Shown piece after piece: positions 35,845 to 44,684 of a DNA stretch of 64,000 nucleotides. This DNA is from Bin76 sp963665765 (GTDB lineage Bacteria; Actinomycetota; Acidimicrobiia; Spongiisociales; ZC4RG35). A program made the position numbers and the translations under genes. The stretch spans positions 1,922,001 through 1,986,000 of the forward strand of contig OY762464.1 in NCBI GenBank assembly GCA_963665765.1. The letters are read 5' to 3'. The notes beneath the pieces were generated by a model. The model did no database searches and was not told the origin of the DNA. It saw only the letters and a program-made list of their open reading frames with translations. Numbering within the stretch: the stretch's first letter is position 1; the number at the start of each line of letters is the position of its first letter.

Positions 35845-37005
35845 TCATCTTGATGCCGGGTACCGTTGCGCCTCGCCCCCGGCAGTGAAGCCGGACCGAG
35901 CAGCCATGGCCGCCAGCGCCTGTTGCAGCCAGCCAATATCAAACGCGGTATCCCAGCCGTCACGAGGATGCTCTCCGGTGGTGATGGCCGTGTGGAAAGC
36001 GTGCAATTCCCTGACAAAGGCCGTCACTTGACCTCCCGGAAAGTTGGTGGTTTTCTGCTGATTGTGGAGGGTGAGGGCGGCGGTTCGGTGACGGAGATAG
36101 GGCTGCGGCAAGGACAGCTGCAGCGATCCTTCGGTTCCGTGCACTTCCAGAGTTTCTCGGTAGCCGGGGTGAGCGGGAACCCACAGCCAGTTGAGTTCCA
36201 CCCGGATGTCTTCGGCCAGATGTCCTCTGACAAAAAGGCTGGGAGGTTGATCGTCCGGCCGGGGAGGTGAAGCCGGCCACCTCTCGGCAAAGGTGATGCG
36301 GGGAAGTTCTCCCCAGGCGGTCCGCAACAAAGCAACGGTGTGGATCACCGATCCCACCAGGAACTTGCGGTAGATCCGACCCCACTCCGAAGGAAGGTCG
36401 CCGATCGCTTCGGTGGCGCAGGCCGATTCATAAGCCTCGGCTGCCTCCAGCACCAGTTGGTCCGCATCGTTGAAGCGAATGATTTCCAGGTGACTCAACT
36501 GGGATTGGTGGGTGGGATGACAGACCGTGTGGCGGATCAGCCGATGTTGCCCGATCGCGTCCAGTCCTGCCACGAAATGGGGGAATACCGGTTCATGCAG
36601 CTTCATATAGCCAATCTGCAACACCCGCCGGGTCTCCTCGGCCAGCGCCGCCAGATACCGGGCGCCCTCCACAGTCAGGGAGAGGGGCTTTTCTGCGAAA
36701 ACGTGTTTTCCCAACCGAAGGGCCTCTTCGCTCATCCTCTGGTGTGCCCCGGGGGTGAGCAGCAACACGGCCTTCACTTGCGGATGGCGGCAGACCTCTC
36801 GCCAGTCCGTGGAGGTGAAAACCTCGCCGGGGAGCCGGTCGGCGATATGGGCTGTGAGCCGCGGGGACAGGTCGGCCACCGCCGTCACCCCGAAGAGATC
36901 ATCCAACCGGAGAAGGTTGGGCAGATGCTGAGCCTGGGCGATGGTTCCCAGCCCCACTACCCCCACCCCAACTCGTTTCGCCGTCGCGTCGCCCGGTGAT
37001 CTCAT
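35845..37005 (-). CDS. Gfo/Idh/MocA family oxidoreductase
   Basis: NAD(P)-dependent sugar or cyclitol dehydrogenase-like protein of 386 aa. Rossmann motif VGVVGLGTIAQAQHLP at the N-terminus, EKPLSLTVEGARYLA with the conserved Glu-Lys-Pro, and a C-terminal alpha/beta domain with HAFHTAITTGEHPRDGWDT. ATG at 37003-37005 was chosen because homology starts shortly after. It lies 111 bases upstream of the SDR gene on the same strand and may share its transcript. Substrate unknown. Confidence 0.9.
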   Translation of the reverse strand: MRSPGDATAKRVGVGVVGLGTIAQAQHLPNLLRLDDLFGVTAVADLSPRLTAHIADRLPGEVFTSTDWREVCRHPQVKAVLLLTPGAHQRMSEEALRLGKHVFAEKPLSLTVEGARYLAALAEETRRVLQIGYMKLHEPVFPHFVAGLDAIGQHRLIRHTVCHPTHQSQLSHLEIIRFNDADQLVLEAAEAYESACATEAIGDLPSEWGRIYRKFLVGSVIHTVALLRTAWGELPRITFAERWPASPPRPDDQPPSLFVRGHLAEDIRVELNWLWVPAHPGYRETLEVHGTEGSLQLSLPQPYLRHRTAALTLHNQQKTTNFPGGQVTAFVRELHAFHTAITTGEHPRDGWDTAFDIGWLQQALAAMAARSGFTAGGEAQRYPASR

Positions 37006-37321
37006 CAGACCGGCCGGCTTTCCGTTGCCCCCGGGGGAACCAATTCGGACCGCATTTCCGGGGCAAGGCCGCAAAACTCGCGAAAATCCCCCCTTTCGGG
37101 CCCACCCCCTGCCGCCGCCGTTGGGAAAACGGGCTTTCGCCCAGCCTCTGACAGAGGCTTGTTCCGCAGAGATTTGATCCCTTGACGCGGTCCGAACGAC
37201 GTCGGAACGGACCGTCTCGGTGTTTGGTTATCCATCACTATGCACCATCGGTGGGACAAATGCAATCCCAAAGCCCCGATATTTGCCGATTGAGGCATTT
37301 AATCGTCACCGAAGGCAGGAG
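37006..37321. other. Intergenic region between Gfo/Idh and acetoacetyl-CoA synthetase genes
   Basis: No supported gene in 316 bases. It holds the leftward promoter for the Gfo/Idh gene and a second copy of the motif seen upstream of the HNH gene (ACCATCGGTGGGACA at 37244-37258). A short leftward frame after the motif starts DNQTPRRSVPTS but shows no HNH or DUF222 features. Confidence 0.45.
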
Positions 37322-39280
37322 CTAGGCAAGTTCAGGGCGGTGTCTGAAGTTGTCGAGTGCTTCGGGGTTGGCCAGGGCCTCGGTGTTTTTGACCTGCTCG
37401 CCGTTTACCACCGCGGTCACCGCCAGTTCAGTGATCTTTCCCGAGCGGGTGCGGGGGATGTCGGCGGTCTGCAACACCAGGTCCGGGACATGCCGGGGCG
37501 AACAGTTGTGGCGCAGGCGGCTTCGGATCTCCGACGCCAGATCGTCGGTCAGTTCCCGGCCCTCCTCCAGCCTGACGAACAGAATCATCCGAGTGTCCCG
37601 TTCCCACTTTTGGGCCACGCAGATCGCCTCCACCACTCCGGGCACTTGCTCGGCCTGCCGGTAGATCTCGGCGGTGCCGATGCGGATGCCTGCCACGTTG
37701 AGCGTGGCGTCGGAGCGTCCGTGAATGACCATTCCGCCCCGAGGTGTCCAGTGGGCATAGTCACCGTGCGTCCAGACTTCGGGATGTTTCTCAAAGTATG
37801 CCGAACGGAACTTTGATCCGTCCGGGTCGTTCCAAAACCGAAGCGGAATAGTCGGGAAAGGCACCCGGCAGACCAACTCTCCGGTCGGTCCCTTGACGGG
37901 GAGGCCCCGGTCGTTGTAAACCTCCACCGCCATTCCCAGGGTGGGGCCTTGGATCTCTCCCGACCACACCGGGAGGGTGGGGTCGCCGCCGACAAAGCAT
38001 CCGCACAGGTCGGTGCCGCCCGAGATGGAGGCCAGATGCAGGTCTTCCTTTACGTCCTGGTACACCCACTCGAAACCCTCGGGTGAGAGGGGTGACCCGG
38101 TGGAGCAGATGGTGCGCAGACTGGACAACCGATGGGTCTGCCGGGGCCGGATCCCGCTCTGGCGAGCCGCGTCGATGAATTTGGCCGAGACTCCCAGCAG
38201 GGTGATCTCGTCCTGGTCGATCTGGTCGAACAACCGGGTGGGGGAGGGGTGGAAGGGATCTCCGTCGTAAAGCACGATGGCGGCGCCCGAGGCCAGGACC
38301 ATGGCCAGCCAGTTCCACATCATCCACCCGCAGGTTGTGAAATAGAACACCCGGTCGCCGGGGCGGATGTCCAGTTGAAGTTGATGCTCTCCCATGAGCT
38401 TGAGCAACACCCCCGCCCCGCGATGAACCATGCACTTGGGTGGTCCGGTGGTGCCCGAGGAGAAGAGAATGAAAAGCGGGTGGTCAAAGGGGAAGGGCTC
38501 GGTGGCCAACTCGGCGCCTTCGCCTGCCGCCAGGAAATCGTCCCAAGAGATAGCTCCGGGGATGGATGTCAAATCGGGTTCGGGATCCAGGTTGGGGACC
38601 ATCACCACCTGTCGCACCGAACCAAGCGCTTCCCGGATCTCTTGGAGCTCCGCCATTCGGTTGAACGGCTTGCCTCCATAGGGATACCCGTCCGAAGCCA
38701 ACAGCAAAACCGGATCGATCTGCCCGAAGCGATCCACCACGCCGGCCACCCCGAAATCGGCCGAGGTGGAACTGAACACGGCGCCGATGGCGGCGGCGGC
38801 CACCATTAATACCACCGTCTCGGGACGATTGGGCATCCAAGCCGCCACTCGGTCTCCGGCCCCCACCCCATGGGCGCGCAAAGCCCCGGCCGCGGCGGCC
38901 ACCTGCGACCGCAATTGGTTCCAGGTCAGATCCTGACGGTAACCGTCCTCACGTCGATACAGAATGGCAACCGAATCACCGTCTGCTCCCCGGCCCTCCA
39001 ACAGGTTCTGGGCCACATTGAGATGGGCTTCGGGAAAAAAGCGGGCGGTGGTCATCGAATCGCCGGGCAAAAAGATCCGATCGCCTTTGTCTCCCAACAC
39101 CCCCACCTGGTCCCAGCAGGTGTCCCAGAACCGGGCGATGTTCTCCACGCTCCACCGGTGCAACTGCACCGAGTCGGCCAGCTCCAAGCCATATCGCCGG
39201 TTGACCTCCCGACGAAAGGAAGTCATGCCGGAGTCCGCAGTCCTGTGCGGGGAAGGGGTCCACAGGGGCCGGCCGCTCAT
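37322..39280 (-). CDS. Acetoacetyl-CoA synthetase
   Basis: Adenylate-forming ligase of 652 aa that activates acetoacetate to acetoacetyl-CoA with ATP. The N-terminal block RREVNRRYGLELADSVQLHRWSVEN in outline is specific to this subgroup. The P-loop is FSSGTTGPPKCMVHRGAG, followed by YFTTCGWMMWNWL, TGSPLSPEGFEWVY and SGGTDLCG, all typical of AACS rather than acetyl-CoA synthetase. The C-terminal domain has the TRSGKITELAV lysine motif. It sits upstream of, and on the same strand as, the Gfo/Idh gene, and downstream of the hydratase gene. Confidence 0.93.
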   Translation of the reverse strand: MSGRPLWTPSPHRTADSGMTSFRREVNRRYGLELADSVQLHRWSVENIARFWDTCWDQVGVLGDKGDRIFLPGDSMTTARFFPEAHLNVAQNLLEGRGADGDSVAILYRREDGYRQDLTWNQLRSQVAAAAGALRAHGVGAGDRVAAWMPNRPETVVLMVAAAAIGAVFSSTSADFGVAGVVDRFGQIDPVLLLASDGYPYGGKPFNRMAELQEIREALGSVRQVVMVPNLDPEPDLTSIPGAISWDDFLAAGEGAELATEPFPFDHPLFILFSSGTTGPPKCMVHRGAGVLLKLMGEHQLQLDIRPGDRVFYFTTCGWMMWNWLAMVLASGAAIVLYDGDPFHPSPTRLFDQIDQDEITLLGVSAKFIDAARQSGIRPRQTHRLSSLRTICSTGSPLSPEGFEWVYQDVKEDLHLASISGGTDLCGCFVGGDPTLPVWSGEIQGPTLGMAVEVYNDRGLPVKGPTGELVCRVPFPTIPLRFWNDPDGSKFRSAYFEKHPEVWTHGDYAHWTPRGGMVIHGRSDATLNVAGIRIGTAEIYRQAEQVPGVVEAICVAQKWERDTRMILFVRLEEGRELTDDLASEIRSRLRHNCSPRHVPDLVLQTADIPRTRSGKITELAVTAVVNGEQVKNTEALANPEALDNFRHRPELA

Positions 39281-39334
39281 GGGCAACAAAGATTATCGCC
39301 GTTCAGCAACCGGTGTCGGGGGGCAGGCGGCGAC

Positions 39335-40186
39335 TCAGCCCGACAATTGCGCCTCAACACCCGGCCGACCGTGCTGCGAATAGGCGCCCAGGGTCCATCC
39401 ACCATTGCCGGCGGCGCCGGTGTCGGGCCTTCCCCGCAAACACAAGGTGTCTCCGCAATAGAACGGGAAGCGGGCGCGGAACGAAAACTTCGCGGGCCGG
39501 CCAACTCCGTGGCGACGGGCCAGCTCGGCCAAGAGCAACGCAGTCAGCGGACCCTGGACCACCAAACCGGGATACCCCTCCACCCCGGTGGCGTAGGGAT
39601 GGTCATAGTGAATCCGGTGGGCGTTGTTGGTGAGGGCCGAGAATCGAAATAACAGGACCGGGTCGGTGGGAATGTCCCAGACCCAGGGTCCGGTGGGGGG
39701 CCCGGGTTTTCCCGAGGGCTCTTGGGGCGCCGCCGGCGGAGAATCGGTGTAGATCAGGTTCTGAGTCTCGGTGAGCGCCGGACCACTGCCTCCGAAGATT
39801 TGGTATTCCACCGTTACTACCACCAGGGGGCCGCTTCGGCCCTGTTTATGAAACAGGCTCTTGACGGTTGCTCGCTGCCGGGCTTCTTCGCCGATCAGTA
39901 GGGGTCGATGAAAGACGGTGGTTCCTCCGGCGAACATCCTTCTTCTTTGGGGTACGGGGGGAAGGAAATCTCCCCGCCGGGGATGTCCGTCGGTTCCGGT
40001 CTCCGAACGCCGGGCGGCGGGCAAAAAGTAGAGCCAATGCCACATGGGTGGGAGAGGTTCACCCTCCCCGGCGGCGGGGGAGGGCAAGTCGAGCAGGGCC
40101 GAGAGGGCCGCCACCGGCCAGGGGTCGATGCGCCGGCGGATGGTCTCGGTTTTGCCCACCCATTCGGACAGGTCCGCGGTCTTCAT
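39335..40186 (-). CDS. FAS1-like dehydratase/HTD2-type hot-dog protein (mesaconyl-C4-CoA hydratase-like)
   Basis: Protein of 283 aa with two hot-dog halves. The first half includes MWHWLYFLPAARR and GGTTVFHRPLLIGEEA, the second FRFSALTNNAHRIHYDHPYATGVEGYPGLVVQGPLTALLL with the conserved hydratase residues. This is the signature of HTD2-like 3-hydroxyacyl dehydratases and mesaconyl-C4-CoA hydratases. The actual acyl substrate is unclear. ATG at 40184-40186 overlaps the stop of the methyltransferase gene upstream. The next gene on the strand is acetoacetyl-CoA synthetase, so a short-chain acyl-CoA role fits. Confidence 0.87.
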   Translation of the reverse strand: MKTADLSEWVGKTETIRRRIDPWPVAALSALLDLPSPAAGEGEPLPPMWHWLYFLPAARRSETGTDGHPRRGDFLPPVPQRRRMFAGGTTVFHRPLLIGEEARQRATVKSLFHKQGRSGPLVVVTVEYQIFGGSGPALTETQNLIYTDSPPAAPQEPSGKPGPPTGPWVWDIPTDPVLLFRFSALTNNAHRIHYDHPYATGVEGYPGLVVQGPLTALLLAELARRHGVGRPAKFSFRARFPFYCGDTLCLRGRPDTGAAGNGGWTLGAYSQHGRPGVEAQLSG

Positions 40187-40998
40187 GCCATTTCCAGGGG
40201 TCGATGGGCTTGCAGCTGTATGCGCACGAAGGGTACGACATGGCGGTCGGGTCCTGTCCTGGTCAGGTCCGCCACCTGTTGTCCGACAGTCTCCACCAAG
40301 TCTTCGAAAACCCCGGGAGGCAGCAGAGTTCGGTAGCCGGTCAGGGTTTGGGTGCGGAGCCACCCCAGGAGTCGGGTATGGGAAAAGGACCGAGGCTGAA
40401 TCTCGGTCCGCAATTCTTGGGCACCCTCGAAGGGTGAGTCAGCCACAATCCGCCGGTATTGGTCCAGTGAAGGCCAAGGGTGATGAGGAAGGCGACCCTG
40501 GACATATTCTGCGAAGGGAGGCCGAGTGGCGGTGGCAAAGATCACTTTTCTGATTTCCGCGATGTTCTCCTGGGCGGCGAAACTGGCGATTAGCCTCCCA
40601 CCCGGGACCAGGGCAGAAAAGATCTGCGCCAGGACCAGAGGATGTTCCGGGACAGGGATCCAGTGCAGGCAGGCGATGGAAACCACCGCCCGAAAGCGCT
40701 CCCTCCACCGCAGGTCCTGAACTCGGCAAACCTCGAAGCGGACCCGGGGGTGGCCATGCCGGCGCGCCTGGTTAATCTGACTGGGCGAAGCGTCTATGCC
40801 GATCACCTCAGCGTCCCGGTAATGCTCGGCCAACGCCAAAGTCAGATCTCCCACCCCGCAACCCACATCCAAAAGGGCGTCGCCGGGCGCCATCCCCAAA
40901 TCCCAAAGAGCAGGCGGATCAAAGGCGCGGTGATGGGCGGTGTTTTCCTGGTATTCGGAACCCTTCCAATAATCAGGGCGGTGATCGGGCCCTTTCAC
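40183..40998 (-). CDS. Class I SAM-dependent methyltransferase (trans-aconitate methyltransferase-like)
   Basis: Protein of 271 aa with a Rossmann methyltransferase core. Motif I is LLDVGCGVGDLTLALAEHY, motif II IGIDASPSQINQAR, and FRAVVSIACLHWIP resembles the Tam family around its substrate site. The C-terminal region (LDQYRRIVADSPF and LLGWLRTQTL) also agrees with trans-aconitate 2-methyltransferases, but substrate assignment by sequence alone is weak. ATG overlaps the stop of the AAA ATPase gene (ATGA), and its stop overlaps the hydratase ATG, so three genes are coupled. Confidence 0.87.
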   Translation of the reverse strand: MKGPDHRPDYWKGSEYQENTAHHRAFDPPALWDLGMAPGDALLDVGCGVGDLTLALAEHYRDAEVIGIDASPSQINQARRHGHPRVRFEVCRVQDLRWRERFRAVVSIACLHWIPVPEHPLVLAQIFSALVPGGRLIASFAAQENIAEIRKVIFATATRPPFAEYVQGRLPHHPWPSLDQYRRIVADSPFEGAQELRTEIQPRSFSHTRLLGWLRTQTLTGYRTLLPPGVFEDLVETVGQQVADLTRTGPDRHVVPFVRIQLQAHRPLEMA

Positions 40999-42485
40999 AT
41001 CTGCAATCTTCCCATCTGCGCCGACAGGGCTTGTTTGGCCTGACTACTTACTGCCAGCAGAAAGGTGTCAAATGGCAAAGTCCCGATGCCCGAGTCTGTC
41101 TTCTCCGGGTGAATAACCGCGGCCTGTGGGGTAACAAGATAACTATTGCCGTGAAACCGGGGATGGTGTTGGACGAGGGCACGCAAACCCCGTTGGCTGT
41201 GACGGATCGAAGAGCCGATTTCGAAAGCCAGTGGCTGTTGGGAATCATCATAGATAAGGTCCACTTCGTAGTTGCCGCTACGCCAGTAATGGAGGCGAGC
41301 CATGGCTTGGACCGCCAGGGTGCGCATTGACGTGACTGCCAGGTTCTCGAGCAGCAATCCGAGTTCGTCAGGATCAAAAAGGGGAGCGATCCCGCGTTGC
41401 AAGGCGGCGTTTCTTACCGCGCTATCCACAAAATAGAGTTTGCGACCCCTCCTCTGTATCTTCGATTCGCTTCCTGCGTAGTTGGTTAGGGTGAATACCA
41501 GGAAAGCGCGGTCAAGATACGAAAGGTATCGATCAAACGTGGGTTGGGCGATGCCTAGATCGCTGCTAACACCGGAGGGTGACAGAATGCCAGTCATCTG
41601 GCCTGCCATTACGTAAAGCAATCGTTCCAAGTCCATGGGATTGTTGACCCCGAACGATTGGGGGATGTCTTTGTAAATGGTGCGTTCAATGGCATCTCGA
41701 CGCAAGACCTGCTGAGACCTGAGTATGAGTTCTGCAGCGTCGAACTCCCCCCCTATTGCCTGGTGGGGATTCAAAGGGATCAGCAGTTCGGGAAAGCCAC
41801 CGGTCAGCATGAATAGCTGCCGCATCTCCTCAAGTTCTATGCGGGCGGGTTGGCCCATAGGTTGGCATTGCAACGTTTCAGCCAATGTGTTGCCTAGGTC
41901 AAGAGGTCGCTGCTCACCGATCAAATCGAGAAACTCATCGAACATGAAAGGCATCAGGTATTGCTCTTCCCAGCGTCCCACCCCGCTTTCGTGACGGCGT
42001 TCCCGCAAAGCGGCGGTGGCGCTTGAGGTTGCTGCGATCCGAACAGGCCAATGCTCGTCATAGAAGGTCTTCAGCCACAGATCCCAAGACTTGGCGTAAA
42101 CCAATTCATCCAACATCAGGAAAGCGGGACGGTCACTGGTGGCATTGGCTGAAGACAAGACTGCTCGTACCAAGTCGCCGAGGTCTGCCTGGATAAGCAG
42201 GGGATGGTCCATCCTCAGCCACCAAATCCGCTCCGCAGGTATTCCCTTGTCGAGCAGAGCCTGCACCGTCTGGTATAGAACTGTCGTTTTCCCCACCCGA
42301 CGAGGCCCGAGCACCAATTGGAATCTAGGGGGACGGTTGTCGAGGAGCCTTCGCCACAGCATTTGGGCAAAGGGACGCTGGGTTCTCGGGGCTAGCGAAA
42401 GCGGCACTGATCCATGGCGGAGCCAAGGGTTCTGTTCGGAGAATACCTGCGACCAATCACTTGGGCGTGGCGCCCATTTAACCAT
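40995..42485 (-). CDS. AAA_14/DUF4143 ATPase
   Basis: Protein of 496 aa with Walker A GPRRVGKTT (60-68) and Walker B FLMLDELVY, then a C-terminal DUF4143 region (VDSAVRNAAL, YEVDLIY, AFEIGS) that resembles a restriction-endonuclease-like fold with Glu and the EVDLIY strand. Such proteins are abundant in bacteria and archaea, have been linked to mobile DNA, and remain without clear function. It has its own AT-rich promoter. It is coupled by ATGA to a metabolic methyltransferase, which is an odd pairing. Confidence 0.87.
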   Translation of the reverse strand: MVKWAPRPSDWSQVFSEQNPWLRHGSVPLSLAPRTQRPFAQMLWRRLLDNRPPRFQLVLGPRRVGKTTVLYQTVQALLDKGIPAERIWWLRMDHPLLIQADLGDLVRAVLSSANATSDRPAFLMLDELVYAKSWDLWLKTFYDEHWPVRIAATSSATAALRERRHESGVGRWEEQYLMPFMFDEFLDLIGEQRPLDLGNTLAETLQCQPMGQPARIELEEMRQLFMLTGGFPELLIPLNPHQAIGGEFDAAELILRSQQVLRRDAIERTIYKDIPQSFGVNNPMDLERLLYVMAGQMTGILSPSGVSSDLGIAQPTFDRYLSYLDRAFLVFTLTNYAGSESKIQRRGRKLYFVDSAVRNAALQRGIAPLFDPDELGLLLENLAVTSMRTLAVQAMARLHYWRSGNYEVDLIYDDSQQPLAFEIGSSIRHSQRGLRALVQHHPRFHGNSYLVTPQAAVIHPEKTDSGIGTLPFDTFLLAVSSQAKQALSAQMGRLQM

Positions 42486-42519
42486 TTGTGTAGCACCATA
42501 TATTTGCTAATGCGCCAAT

Positions 42520-42549
42520 AGCATACACCAGCTATATGTTATATGGCAA
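42520..42549 (-). promoter_or_regulatory. Putative promoter of the AAA/DUF4143 gene
   Basis: On the minus strand TTGCCA (42544-42549) and TATGCT (42520-42525) are separated by 18 bases, 35 bases before the ATG. The whole stretch 42490-42560 is AT-rich in a GC-rich setting. ATTTGC at 42502-42507 and GCAAAT at 42547-42552 form an inverted pair around the boxes, possibly an operator. Confidence 0.5.
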
Positions 42550-42591
42550 ATAACAAATATGGACCCCTCCCCGAATTGGTTAGAGAGAGTC

Positions 42592-44007
42592 CTACCAGGT
42601 GAAGGGGCGGTCCACTCCGGCCAGCTTGACCCCGGTGAGGGCCGAGGAATCGAGTGACAGGGCGCGCAGGTCTTCGGTTTCCAGGTTGTGGACGCTTGAT
42701 TTGCCGCACGCCTTGGCCAGCATGGTGATCTCCATGGTCATGGCGGTCAGATAGCGAGCCACCCGGTCGGCGGCGGCGTCGGTATGAAGACGAGTCTCCA
42801 GCACGGGATCCTGGGTGGTGATCCCCACCGGGCAACGACCGGTGTGGCAGTGGTGGCACTTTCCCGGTGAGGTGCCGATCTTCTGATAGTCCTCCAGATA
42901 CCGGGGCGAGTTGCAGCCCAGCGCCATCAGGGCGGCGGTTCCGATCATCACCGCATCGGCCCCCAGGGCGAGAGCCTTGGCCGCATCGGTGCCGTTGCGA
43001 ATCCCCCCGGCCGCCACCAGCTTCACCTCGCTCGACATGCCGCTTTCCTCCAGGGCTTCCCGGGCGGCGGGGATGGCCGTCATGGTGGGTATGCCGGTGT
43101 GGTCCAGCAGCAATTCGGGAGAGGCGCCGGTGCCTCCCTCGGCGCCGTCCAGCACGATCACGTCCGCTACCTTGGCGGCCATGGCCACATCGAAACGGGG
43201 GCGGGTGGCACCCAGTTTCACGAAGATGGGAATCCGGTAGCCGGTGGCCTCCCGTAGTTCCTCGATCTTGATCAGCAGGTCGTCGGCGCCCAGAAAGTCG
43301 GGATGGCGGACGGTGGAGCGCTGATCGACGCCCACCGGCAGAGAACGCATCCGGGCCACCCGGTCGGAGATTTTCATTCCCAAGAGCAACCCGCCGGTGC
43401 CGGGCTTGGCGCCCTGGCCGATCACGATCTCGATCCCGTCGGCCTGCCGGAGGTGCTCGAGGTCCAACCCGTAGCGGGAGGGGGTCATCTGATAGACCAT
43501 GGTCTTCGACGCTTCCCGCTCTTCGGGCAGCATGCCTCCCTCCCCGCTGCAGGTCATGGTGCCCACCTTGGACGCCCCACGCCCCAGGGCGGTTTTGGCG
43601 GAGGCCGACAGCGCCCCAAAGGACATGGAGGCGATGTAGATGGGAATGTCCAGTTCTATGGGCTGGGACACCAGGCCGGGCCGGTCGCCCAGCACGGTCT
43701 TGGTTTCGCAGCTTTCCCGGTATCCCTCCAGGGGAAGCCGGGTGGCGGTGGCCGGGACAAACACCAGGTCGTTCCAGTTGGCCATCCGCCGGTTGGCGGT
43801 GGTGAAACCACGAATCTGATAGCGCCCCAGCCGTGACATGGCGTGGATGTCGGCGATGTCCTTGGGGGTCCAGCGGATGCTGTCGCCATGGTCGTAGGAG
43901 GAGGGGATGCCCGCCGGGCGACCGTCGGCGGCGCCGTCCCGGAGAGCCACCAGGTCCTCGTGGGAGAGTCCGTTGGGAGAGTTGGCCACGTTCAGATCAT
44001 CAGCCAT
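42592..44007 (-). CDS. mgsC: FMN-binding glutamate synthase-like subunit (N-methylglutamate synthase subunit C type)
   Basis: Protein of 471 aa equivalent to the FMN/Fe-S domain of GltB. It has IYIASMSFGALSASAKTALGRGA, CSGEGGMLPEE, IGQGAKPGTGG, an FMN-binding VLDGAEGGTGASP, the phosphate site LVAAGGIRNGTDAAKALALGADAV, and cysteines in KCHHCHTGRCPVGI for the iron-sulfur cluster. In methylamine users the three-subunit enzyme makes N-methylglutamate from methylamine and glutamate; rhizobial GlxBCD are similar. No gamma-glutamylmethylamide synthetase or dehydrogenase is in the window, so the role is inferred from the three-gene layout. It starts 16 bases inside the mgsB gene. Confidence 0.82.
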   Translation of the reverse strand: MADDLNVANSPNGLSHEDLVALRDGAADGRPAGIPSSYDHGDSIRWTPKDIADIHAMSRLGRYQIRGFTTANRRMANWNDLVFVPATATRLPLEGYRESCETKTVLGDRPGLVSQPIELDIPIYIASMSFGALSASAKTALGRGASKVGTMTCSGEGGMLPEEREASKTMVYQMTPSRYGLDLEHLRQADGIEIVIGQGAKPGTGGLLLGMKISDRVARMRSLPVGVDQRSTVRHPDFLGADDLLIKIEELREATGYRIPIFVKLGATRPRFDVAMAAKVADVIVLDGAEGGTGASPELLLDHTGIPTMTAIPAAREALEESGMSSEVKLVAAGGIRNGTDAAKALALGADAVMIGTAALMALGCNSPRYLEDYQKIGTSPGKCHHCHTGRCPVGITTQDPVLETRLHTDAAADRVARYLTAMTMEITMLAKACGKSSVHNLETEDLRALSLDSSALTGVKLAGVDRPFTW

Positions 44008-44684
44008 GCGGTGGAGTCCCTGCTTTCGAAATACCAGAGTCGCTGTCCCGACACGACTTTCTTCCAGTCCCGGGTGGAATCGCCCAGACCCATGCCGGCC
44101 AGCAACTCTTCCACGTCGGACGCCTCTTCGGCGGAGGGCTCCACCGCGTGGCTGTCCACTCCCAGTGATTTGATGTCGCCCGCCACCCACACCGCGCCTT
44201 CCCACAAGGAATCGCCGGTGGCGTCCCCGGCGTTGCCCAGGGTGATGATCCGGCCGGTGTGCGCCATAAAGCCGCTCAGGTACCCGATGTCGCCCTCCAC
44301 CACAATATTTCCGCCCTTCTGCGCCACCCCGCAGCGGGGTCCGGTGCTGCCTTTGATGTGGATCAGCCCTCCCCGCATCGAGGCGCCCACGCTCATCCCG
44401 GCATAGCCGTCGATGGTGATCTTTCCCCGGGCCATGGCCTCTCCCACTCCCCATCCGCAATCTCCCTCCACATGAATCACCCCGCCGCTGTTGAGCCCAC
44501 CGCAGTAGTAGCCGACATTGCCCAGGATGCGCACCGGCGTGTCCTCGGTGAGGGCCACCGCCAGGTTGTGACGGGAGAGAGGATCGGTGACCACGATCTC
44601 GGTGGCGGTGGACGCCCAAGAGCGGATATCGCGGTTGACATCCCGAAGAGGGCGGTCTCCGGCTTCGACGGTGACGACGGTCAT
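43992..44684 (-). CDS. mgsB: GXGXG-domain glutamate synthase-like subunit (MgsB/GlxC type)
   Basis: Protein of 230 aa, a beta-helix GXGXG domain like the C-terminal part of GltB. Glycine-rich turns repeat: LGNVGYYCGGLNSGGVIHVEGD, DGYAGMSVGASMRGG and IKGSTGPRCGVAQKGGNIVVEGDIG in outline. This domain holds the catalytic parts in place and forms the ammonia tunnel in glutamate synthases. ATG overlaps the TGA of mgsA (ATGA), and its 3' end overlaps mgsC, so the three subunits are tightly coupled. Confidence 0.85.
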   Translation of the reverse strand: MTVVTVEAGDRPLRDVNRDIRSWASTATEIVVTDPLSRHNLAVALTEDTPVRILGNVGYYCGGLNSGGVIHVEGDCGWGVGEAMARGKITIDGYAGMSVGASMRGGLIHIKGSTGPRCGVAQKGGNIVVEGDIGYLSGFMAHTGRIITLGNAGDATGDSLWEGAVWVAGDIKSLGVDSHAVEPSAEEASDVEELLAGMGLGDSTRDWKKVVSGQRLWYFESRDSTAWLMI

